Assembly (NCBI GenBank): GCA_005502875.1
Contig: SCMV01000010.1
Coordinates: 1 to 64,000, forward strand
From: Comamonadaceae bacterium 2PF
GTDB lineage: Bacteria; Pseudomonadota; Gammaproteobacteria; Burkholderiales; Burkholderiaceae_C
Reading direction: 5' to 3'
Length of the DNA stretch: 64,000 bases
The position numbers and the translations under genes were made by a program. Within the stretch, counting starts at the first letter, position 1. Every line of letters begins with the position of its first letter. The notes under the pieces are model-generated. The model was given only the letters and a program-made list of their open reading frames with translations. It made no database searches and was not told where the DNA came from. Of this stretch, positions 58,060-64,000 are shown piece by piece.

Positions 58060-59070
58060 TCACCGGCTCTTGAACTGCGCCTCGCGCCACAGCGTGGGCG
58101 TCGTGTCCGTCCAGCGGCGAAACGAGCGATGAAAGCTCGCCACCGAATTGAAGCCAAGGCAGTGCGCCACGTGCTTGATGGGCAGTTGTTCGTCGGCGAG
58201 CAGGCTGCGGGCTTTGAGGAACTGGCACTCCTGCACCAGGGCTTGGTAGCTGGTCTGCAGGTCGGCCAGGTTGCGTCGCAAGGTTCGCTCGCTCATGCCG
58301 AGCTGGCGCGCCGTTGCGGCCATGCTCGGCTGCTGCGGCAACGCAGACAGCAGCCACTGGCGGACTTTTTCTGCGGTGTCGATGCGGTTCATGCGCGCCG
58401 ACAAGGCCTGCGCTGCACGCTCGCGCGCGCCTGCGTAGCCGACCTGGCTGTGGCTCATCATCGGGCGATCCAGCACGGCGCGGTTGAAGATGACGCGGCA
58501 GGCGCGTTGCCCGAACCTGATCTTGTTGCCCCACAGGGCCGTGTAGCGCGGGGTGAGTTCCGGCTCGCATTCGTGAGGCACTTCGATGGCGATCAGCTCG
58601 TCATCGCGCATGCCGCCGAAACGCAGCATCTGCAAGATCGACGTCACCAGGAAGTCGTGCCGGTAGCGCTCGCAACCCTGCTCCAGCAGCCAGGGGTGCA
58701 TCAGCACCTGCGCCTCTTCGTCCCGCTCGACCAGCGTGTACTCGGGCTCCTCGAACAGCAGGGGCGTGAAGTGCTTGACGTCCTCGAAGACGTGCCGCAA
58801 ATCAGGTGAGAACAGGGCCAGTGGCGTCATGATGCTGTAGCGCATGAGCGCCAGGCTCTTGCCGGCGATCAGCCCGAAGGCGGGGTCCGCCGTTTCGGCC
58901 AGGATCACGCGGATCATGTCGGCGAAGTGCTCGGCCGGCACCCACTCGCCATCCTCGTTGAGCAGGCTCGCGGGGTCGAGCTGGCAGCGCTTGACGATGC
59001 GCTCACGGTCGATGCCTTCCACGTCCAGCGTGTGGGCCATGACGATGAGGTTGAGCGGTGAGATGCGCAT
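58060..59070 (-). CDS. AraC-family transcriptional regulator
   Basis: 336-residue regulator with an N-terminal ligand-binding region of the Arabinose_bd type (about residues 20-200) and a C-terminal double helix-turn-helix (AATARQLGMSERTLRRNLAD, IKHVAHCLGFNSVASFHRSF). It has no obvious target next to it; the DnaA-box pair abuts its stop codon and tRNA-Asn lies beyond its start. Effector unknown. Confidence 0.92.
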   Translation of the reverse strand: MRISPLNLIVMAHTLDVEGIDRERIVKRCQLDPASLLNEDGEWVPAEHFADMIRVILAETADPAFGLIAGKSLALMRYSIMTPLALFSPDLRHVFEDVKHFTPLLFEEPEYTLVERDEEAQVLMHPWLLEQGCERYRHDFLVTSILQMLRFGGMRDDELIAIEVPHECEPELTPRYTALWGNKIRFGQRACRVIFNRAVLDRPMMSHSQVGYAGARERAAQALSARMNRIDTAEKVRQWLLSALPQQPSMAATARQLGMSERTLRRNLADLQTSYQALVQECQFLKARSLLADEQLPIKHVAHCLGFNSVASFHRSFRRWTDTTPTLWREAQFKSR

Positions 59071-59280
59071 GGAGCCGGGGGGAAGAGCGAGGAGGTGACG
59101 CAGCGGTGTGGCCGATCGGACAGCCGGCTATTGTCCCCATCTCCGCCTGGACCGCGCGCCGTTCATCGACAGGGTCTTCCCGGGTCGAAGGTGCAACGAT
59201 TTGGCCGCGATCGCCAGTGACACCGAGGCAAGTCGAAGGCAGCGTGGCGAAACCCAATGGCGACACTTCGGGCGCAAAGC

Positions 59281-59305
59281 AAAAAGCCACCGCGTGGGTG
59301 GCTTT
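59281..59305 (-). terminator. Terminator downstream of tRNA-Asn
   Basis: On the minus strand a stem GCCACC/GGTGGC (59286-59291 and 59297-59302), extended by A-T pairs, is followed by a run of T. It lies 34 bases past the tRNA 3' end. Confidence 0.6.
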
Positions 59306-59338
59306 CTTGGCCAAGCGCCTGATGCGCTTGGTCTTGTT

Positions 59339-59414
59339 TGGCTCCCCGACCTGGGCTCGAACCAGGGACCTACGGATTAACAGTCCGGCGCTCTACCGAC
59401 TGAGCTATCGGGGA
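59339..59414 (-). tRNA. tRNA-Asn(GTT)
   Basis: Cloverleaf on the minus strand: acceptor TCCCCGA/TCGGGGA, D-arm AGCTCAGTCGGTAGAGC, anticodon loop CTGTTAA (anticodon GTT), T-arm GGTTCGAGCC and an encoded CCA. Length 76 with CCA. Confidence 0.96.
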
Positions 59415-59574
59415 ATGTGTCGGTTATGTGTTCTCGCTGTTGATTCTGAAGTCATTGACTGCGTCATCAACCGAGAACGCAACTATAGCATCTTTTGATG
59501 TGCTGCCGCAAGTTCCGGCGTTTTTGGTGCAGGTGTTGAAGCTTTGCGACAGCCATGCGCCACAGGCGCATTCA

Positions 59575-61857
59575 TCAGAACGACACGCTGGCCGTTGCGC
59601 TCACGCTGCGGGCCGCCTGTGGCATCAGGTAGACGTGGTCGCTGTAGGTCGGGGCTTCGCGCCAGTTGCGCAGGTTGAACAGGTTGTGCACGTTCAGGCG
59701 CCAGACGACGTTGCTGCCGGCCACCACCGTGGCGGTGCGCAAGCCCAGGTCCGTGCGCGTCCAGGAGGACAGGCGCAGGCTGTTGTCGGCGGTGATGGCG
59801 CGAGGGCCTTCGTGGATGACGTCGGTCTGCAGCCACGCCGATTCAAAACCAGGCAGGCGCCACGCGATCGAGGCCCTGAGCGTGCGATCGGGCACGTTGG
59901 TGGCAGGCTTGCCGTTGACCTTCACGTCGGTGCGTTGGCTGCCCCGGCGCTCGGTGTCGAGCAAGGCCCCGCCCAGCGAGGTTTGCCACGACGTGCCGCG
60001 CCATTGCCACGAGGCCTCGATGCCTCGGTGAACGGCCTCGCCATCGTTGAGGTAGGTGTAGAGGATGCCGCCCAGGCCATCGTCCTGGGTGATGCGGTCG
60101 GCCAAAGGGCGGTGGATCTGGAAGGCGTTGACACCCCATTGGTGGGCGCCCTGCACGGACTTCACGCCGATTTCAAGTTGACGGCTGCGGCGAACTGGCA
60201 GCACCTGGCCTGCGTTGGTGTAGGCGATGAAGGTCGATGGCGCCGGGTTCTGCGCGGCCGTGGCTTCGATGCCCTGGCCCCAGCTGACGTAGGCCTGTGT
60301 CTGCTCGGCCAGTTGGTAGCCGATGGCGGCCCAGCCCGTTGTCAGGCTCTCGTCGAGCGAAGCGCTGCGGTTGGCGCTGGTGTCGGTGAGTTCGGTGTCG
60401 CGTTGCAGTTGGGTGTGGCGCAAGCCCACCCAGGCGCGCCACGGGCCATCGTGGCTGAGCGCATCGACGATGCTGAACTCGGTGCTGCGCTCGCTGCGCA
60501 GGGTGTTGGCGTAATCCAGGGGCAGGGGCTTCTCGGGTGTGGTGAACTGGCCGGTGATGTTGCCGGTGCCTTCTGTCTTGTTGTAGGCGGATTGCTGCAG
60601 ATCGGTGTCATGCCGCGATCGCAGCACGCCAAAGTTCAAGTCATGTCGAACGATGCCGGTCTCGATGCGGCCTTGCAGCGATGCCAACCAGGCGCGCGTG
60701 CGGCGGTGTTCGCCTTGAGACCGGAAGTCATACAGATCGAAGGTGCCGTCGGAGCAATGCGCTGCGTAGTTCCCCTCGGCTTCACAGCCGAAGGTGAATG
60801 CACCCCGGTCCGTGGACTGCAGTCGTTGCTCGCCATAGCTCACCTGGCTGCGCCAGCTGTTGCCCCAGTTCTGCGTCCAGCGCAGGCTGCCCGTGTTGCC
60901 CTGCATCTCGACCGGCCGGCTCCAGGACTGGTTGTTGAAGTTGGTGGTCGGGTCGAGTGCCTTGGCAGAAGGCAGCGCGCTGCCCAGCAGGCTGTAGCCA
61001 GGCACGCTGGGCTGGCTCAGGAAGCTGTGCTCGAACTCGGCTTCCAGGCGGGCGTCGCGCGTGAGTTGCCAGTCGCCGGCCACCGCTGCGAGTCGGCGTC
61101 TGCCATCGGCCGCTTGTGTGGTGGGGCGCATGTCTTCGTGGGCGGCGTTCACGCGCAGGCCGAATTCACGCTGCTGGCCAAAGCGCTCGGACAGGTCGGT
61201 GGCCAACAGCCAACCTCCGCGGTCGTTCAGCCCGAAGGTGACTTCCCTGAGGCTGGCATCGGGTCGCTTGACGATGTAGTTCACCAAGCCTGATGGCGCG
61301 CTGGTGCCCGCCTGCATGCCGCTGGTGCCCTTGAACAATTCGATGCCGGCCTTGTTGTCCAGCGCGATGCGCGTCTCGCCACTGATCGGCAGGCCTTCGC
61401 GGCGGTAGTTCAGCGTGTTGTCCAGCTTGAAGCCGCGCACGTTCATGCTGTCCCAGTAGCCGATGGCGTTGTAGGCGTCGGTGACGCTGGGGTCGAGCTT
61501 GGTGAGGTCGGCCAGGCGGGTGATGCCCGCATCGCGCAAAACTGTCTGGCCAAAAGTTTGTGCCTGCACGGGCGCTTGCCAGCCCGGGGTGTCCCCCAGG
61601 CCGCTGATGCTGGCGCGAGACTGGCGGTTGGCTGGCGCGCTGACGGTGTTGGCCGGCAGCGTGCTTTCAGCCGCTTGGTTGTCTGGTGCGGTCTGGGCAA
61701 CGGCCAACACAACGCCCTGCTTGGCTTGCTGGGCCATGGCTTCGAGGCCCGAGGCGCTCAGCGACGTCAGGCAGCAAGCCTGCAGCGCCGCCATCGCAAG
61801 TGGGCGAGGCGCGGTGTGGAAAGGACGTGACAGGGAAGGCGACAGGCGAGGGCTCAT
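59575..61857 (-). CDS. TonB-dependent outer-membrane receptor under TPP riboswitch control
   Basis: 760-residue receptor. A signal sequence (about residues 1-45) precedes a plug domain (TFGQTVLRDAGITRLADLTK, MNVRGFKLDNTLNYRREGLP, GLVNYIVKRP) and a 22-stranded barrel ending in SVSATASVSF with a terminal Phe. By sequence it resembles siderophore receptors. However, a TPP riboswitch lies in the leader about 155 bases upstream, so the likely cargo is thiamine or a precursor or phosphate of it. The ATG at 61857 has GGAG eight bases upstream. No thiamine genes or TonB-ExbBD follow. Confidence 0.88.
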   Translation of the reverse strand: MSPRLSPSLSRPFHTAPRPLAMAALQACCLTSLSASGLEAMAQQAKQGVVLAVAQTAPDNQAAESTLPANTVSAPANRQSRASISGLGDTPGWQAPVQAQTFGQTVLRDAGITRLADLTKLDPSVTDAYNAIGYWDSMNVRGFKLDNTLNYRREGLPISGETRIALDNKAGIELFKGTSGMQAGTSAPSGLVNYIVKRPDASLREVTFGLNDRGGWLLATDLSERFGQQREFGLRVNAAHEDMRPTTQAADGRRRLAAVAGDWQLTRDARLEAEFEHSFLSQPSVPGYSLLGSALPSAKALDPTTNFNNQSWSRPVEMQGNTGSLRWTQNWGNSWRSQVSYGEQRLQSTDRGAFTFGCEAEGNYAAHCSDGTFDLYDFRSQGEHRRTRAWLASLQGRIETGIVRHDLNFGVLRSRHDTDLQQSAYNKTEGTGNITGQFTTPEKPLPLDYANTLRSERSTEFSIVDALSHDGPWRAWVGLRHTQLQRDTELTDTSANRSASLDESLTTGWAAIGYQLAEQTQAYVSWGQGIEATAAQNPAPSTFIAYTNAGQVLPVRRSRQLEIGVKSVQGAHQWGVNAFQIHRPLADRITQDDGLGGILYTYLNDGEAVHRGIEASWQWRGTSWQTSLGGALLDTERRGSQRTDVKVNGKPATNVPDRTLRASIAWRLPGFESAWLQTDVIHEGPRAITADNSLRLSSWTRTDLGLRTATVVAGSNVVWRLNVHNLFNLRNWREAPTYSDHVYLMPQAARSVSATASVSF

Positions 61858-62011
61858 GCAGACAACTCCATGGCGTGGGAGCACCGGTTGGGGACACGGT
61901 CGCTCGCATGAGGTCTGCCTGGTTGCAGGCGCTGCCTTGGAACTGGCGGCACCTGGTCGTGGCCCGGGTGTGGGCGTGTGCGCCGCATGATGCGGGGCTG
62001 GCACAACGAAC

Positions 62012-62100
62012 TGGCTTCCCTACGCGAGGACGACCTCGATCAGGTTCGAAGGGACTCTCTCAGCGGCGCCACGCAACGCGGGCCGCACCCCTAGCAGGTC
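62012..62100 (-). ncRNA. TPP (THI-box) riboswitch
   Basis: Minus strand shows the conserved thiamine pyrophosphate aptamer: GGGGTGC at the 5' side, GCTGAGAGAGTCCCTT, then GAACCTGATC, a GAGG/CCTC stem, and GCGTAGGGAA at the 3' side. The loop usually reading GTAAT is GTCGT. The TonB receptor gene follows in the same direction with a leader of about 155 bases; a short hairpin (CCGCA/TGCGG, near 61990) lies in that leader. Confidence 0.93.
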
Positions 62101-62117
62101 GAGATTGTAGGCGCGCC

Positions 62118-63263
62118 TCAGCCCTTGACGCCCAGGCGCTGGTGCAGCACCGGGCTCGTCGTGGTGTAGAGCAGGTGGGGCGGCGTATCGGGGTGGAGCG
62201 CCGTGGCGATGGCGTGCGCCGCCAGCGTGGCCTCGTGGAAGCCGCACAGCAGCAGGCGCTTCTTGCCGGGGTAGGTGTTGATGTCGCCAACGGCGTGCAC
62301 ACCCGCCAGCGAGGTCTCGAAGGTGGCGGTGTCCACGCGAACCTGCTTGCGCTCCAGGTCCAGCCCCCATTGCGTCAAGGGACCCAGCTTGGGACTCAGG
62401 CCCAGGCGCACCAGCAGGTGGTCAAGGGGCAAGTCGAACGGCAGGCCATCGGCGCCCAGCAGTTGCAGGGCTTCGATGCTGCTGCCTGGGCCGGTGCTTG
62501 CGCGAGTCAGTCGCGCGCCTTGGGGCACGCCCAGCACCAGTTGCACGTCGCCTGATTGGATGAGCGCGCGCACCGCGGCCTCGGCTTCGGGCTCGGCCTG
62601 GAAGGCGTCGCGGCGGTGAAGCAGGGTGATGCGAGCGGGGCGGTGCGCGGGCGCGGCCCGCGAGGCGCTGAGCACGGCGGCCAGCGCCTCATCACCGCCG
62701 CCCGCGACGACCAGGTGTTGACCTGCCCAGTCGGGGGGCGTCGCACCGAGGTGGCGTTCGCGGCCATCGCCCGGCAGCTCAGCGACGAACTCCCCGGGCA
62801 ATTGGTGGCTGAGGTTGCTGGCACCGTCGAGCGCCGCCACGCCCAGGCCCCTTGGCACGAAAGCGCCAGCGCCGGCCGCGATGACCACCGCGCGCGCCTG
62901 GCAGGCCCAGCCGGTCGAGGTGGTGACCTGCCAGCCCCCATCGGCCTGCGTCAGCGACTCGACCTGTTGTCCGAGGTGCAGGTTCGGGCGCTGGCCTGTG
63001 GCCCCATCGATCGGCAAAAAAGGCGAAGCCTGCTCAAGCAGCAGGCTCGTGAGTTCGCGCCCTGTGCAGCGCGGCACGCCGGGCACGTCGTAGATGGGCT
63101 TGTCGGGGTAGAGGGCCATGCACTGGCCCCCCGCCTGCGGCAACACGTCGACGACTTCGACTTTCAGCCCCAGCAGGCCAAGCTGGAAGGCCTGGAACAG
63201 GCCCACCGGGCCCGCACCGATGACCAGGGCATCGGTTTGGGGCATCGAGGTCACCGATGGCAT
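62118..63263 (-). CDS. NAD(P)H-dependent ferredoxin reductase (thioredoxin reductase-like, type 2 FNR)
   Basis: FAD enzyme of 381 residues expected to exchange electrons between NADPH and ferredoxin. FAD motif DALVIGAGPVGLFQAFQLG; GGQCMALYPDKPIYDVPG is characteristic of the YumC-type reductases; the NADP motif is VVAGGGDEAL, and the final FAD contact is GVHAVGDINTYPG. There is no CxxC redox pair, separating it from thioredoxin reductase. It lies 20 bases after the ferredoxin gene, supplying its partner. ATG 63263 is used; ATG 63245 is possible. Confidence 0.9.
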   Translation of the reverse strand: MPSVTSMPQTDALVIGAGPVGLFQAFQLGLLGLKVEVVDVLPQAGGQCMALYPDKPIYDVPGVPRCTGRELTSLLLEQASPFLPIDGATGQRPNLHLGQQVESLTQADGGWQVTTSTGWACQARAVVIAAGAGAFVPRGLGVAALDGASNLSHQLPGEFVAELPGDGRERHLGATPPDWAGQHLVVAGGGDEALAAVLSASRAAPAHRPARITLLHRRDAFQAEPEAEAAVRALIQSGDVQLVLGVPQGARLTRASTGPGSSIEALQLLGADGLPFDLPLDHLLVRLGLSPKLGPLTQWGLDLERKQVRVDTATFETSLAGVHAVGDINTYPGKKRLLLCGFHEATLAAHAIATALHPDTPPHLLYTTTSPVLHQRLGVKG

Positions 63264-63283
63264 CAAGGCTTGGAGATCGGGTC

Positions 63284-63607
63284 TCAGCGGATCAGTTGAT
63301 CCAGCTTGCCGGTCTTGTCCTTCCACTCGTCGGCTTCAGGCAGCGGCTCTTTGCGCTTGGTGATGCTGGGCCACTTCTTGGCCAGGTCGGCGTTGATCTG
63401 GATGTACTGCTGCTGGTTGCCGGGCACGTCCTCTTCGGGGACGATGGCGTTGACGGGGCACTCGGGGATGCAGACGGCGCAGTCGATGCACTCGTCGGGA
63501 TCGATCACCAGGAAGTTGGGGCCTTCGCGGAAGCAGTCCACCGGGCAAACGTCCACGCAGTCGGTGTATTTGCAGCGGATGCAGGCTTCGGTGACGACGT
63601 GAGTCAT
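63284..63607 (-). CDS. fdxA: Seven-iron ferredoxin FdxA
   Basis: Small electron carrier of 107 residues. Cys residues at 9, 12, 17, 21 and 25 ([17 protein letters not shown]) and 40, 43, 46 and 50 ([12 protein letters not shown]) match FdxA proteins with one [3Fe-4S] and one [4Fe-4S] cluster, and the long C-terminal tail is typical. Upstream of the ferredoxin reductase, likely one transcript. Confidence 0.95.
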   Translation of the reverse strand: MTHVVTEACIRCKYTDCVDVCPVDCFREGPNFLVIDPDECIDCAVCIPECPVNAIVPEEDVPGNQQQYIQINADLAKKWPSITKRKEPLPEADEWKDKTGKLDQLIR

Positions 63608-63660
63608 GACAGGTCTCGGGTGAGGGGGTTGAGGTTGCGGGTGGAGATTTTACCGGGGCA

Positions 63661-64000
63661 TCAGCCCTCGGTGGCCCCTGTGCCTTCGCCGCACAGGGTG
63701 ATGTGAGTCAAGGGTGCGTCAGGGATGACGCTGGCGCCGGCGCCAACGATGACAAGGGTGGGGCGGCCTGCGTGAACGCTGGAGGCGTCGTCGAGCGTGG
63801 CCACGGTGTGCACGGTGTGGCGCATGTCGGGCCAGCCCGCGCGCGAGACCACGCTGACTTCGGTGTCCCCAGGCCAGCCGGCATCGAGCAGGCCCTTGCT
63901 CAGCGGCGCCAGCTGGCGGCCAGCCATGTAGAACACCTCGGTGTCGGCGCGCTGGCCCGGGCCCATGCCGCATTGCAGGTCACCGGTGCGGGTCATGGCC
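63661..64000 (-). CDS. Uroporphyrinogen-III C-methyltransferase-like protein, C-terminal part (runs off the right edge)
   Basis: Last 112 or so residues of a tetrapyrrole methyltransferase-like protein. The segments DTEVFYMAGRQLAPLSKGLL, VSVVSRAGWPD and HAGRPTLVIVGAG match the C-terminal half of the SUMT/CobA family, which methylates uroporphyrinogen III on the way to sirohaem or cobalamin. The N-terminal half lies beyond the window. An ATG at 63996 is probably internal. Other members of the precorrin methyltransferase family cannot be excluded. Confidence 0.72.
   Translation of the reverse strand, partial: AMTRTGDLQCGMGPGQRADTEVFYMAGRQLAPLSKGLLDAGWPGDTEVSVVSRAGWPDMRHTVHTVATLDDASSVHAGRPTLVIVGAGASVIPDAPLTHITLCGEGTGATEG

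Noticed and set aside
59575-61857. Siderophore receptor as the function of the TonB protein
   Set aside because: Sequence resemblance is real, but the TPP riboswitch in the leader points to thiamine-related cargo. No Fur box or siderophore gene was seen.

Overview
The window is high-GC, gene-dense chromosomal DNA from a betaproteobacterium, most likely Burkholderiales. The inference rests on family content: ureA-ureB-ureC-ureE-ureF-ureG and urtA-E, a PEP-CTERM exported protein, DUF1841, DUF3422, DUF4148 and DUF3592 proteins, a short H-NS-like protein, TamA/TamB, FdxA with a ferredoxin reductase, and an uncoupled PutA. A Leptothrix/Rubrivivax/Aquabacterium-like genus would fit, but the sequence alone does not fix the genus. 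No insertion sequence, prophage, integron or CRISPR array was seen.

Layout. 1-4.2 kb: 5' part of a photolyase gene, parC and a PEP-CTERM protein. 4.2-10.7 kb: SbtA-type bicarbonate transporter with a divergent LysR regulator, a Ser/Thr kinase-universal stress fusion with a metallophosphoesterase, a PAS chemoreceptor, an H-NS-like protein and tRNA-Arg(CCT). 10.8-14.5 kb: large membrane patatin. 14.7-24.3 kb: urease operon (minus strand, no ureD) facing a divergent pair, an NCS1-permease/hybrid histidine kinase fusion and a LuxR-type response regulator. 24.3-27.2 kb: Nudix hydrolase, spermidine-synthase-like protein, and a FadR-type regulator in an operon with a fatty acid hydroxylase. 27.3-33.2 kb: urea ABC transporter urtABCDE. 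33.3-47.8 kb: FKBP isomerase, DUF1841, RTX/VWA adhesin, cytochrome c, MoxR ATPase, diguanylate cyclase, VWA protein, TamA-TamB. 47.9-50.8 kb: DUF3422, CsoR/FrmR-type regulator, DUF3592, YfbR-like nucleotidase. 50.8-56.5 kb: putA, arginase, ornithine cyclodeaminase, divergent Lrp regulator. 56.6-59.4 kb: DUF4148 protein, LysR, a perfect pair of DnaA boxes, AraC regulator, tRNA-Asn(GTT). 59.6-64 kb: TonB receptor behind a TPP riboswitch, ferredoxin reductase, ferredoxin, and the 3' end of a tetrapyrrole methyltransferase gene.

How the genes fit together. Nitrogen recovery is the strongest theme. Urea is imported by UrtABCDE or released by arginase, then split by urease. Ornithine from arginase goes to proline (cyclodeaminase) and on to glutamate (PutA). 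The transporter-kinase fusion beside urease is a good candidate sensor for a urea- or purine-type nitrogen compound. A second theme is the cell envelope: TamAB, the RTX adhesin, the patatin and the PEP-CTERM protein.

Most noteworthy: the permease-kinase/LuxR pair facing urease; a small His-containing membrane protein between ureA and ureB together with the missing ureD; a TPP riboswitch that marks a siderophore-like TonB receptor as a probable thiamine-compound receptor; strong operator-like palindromes upstream of sbtA/LysR, the FadR regulator, urtA and ureA; and two inverted consensus DnaA boxes far from any replication gene.
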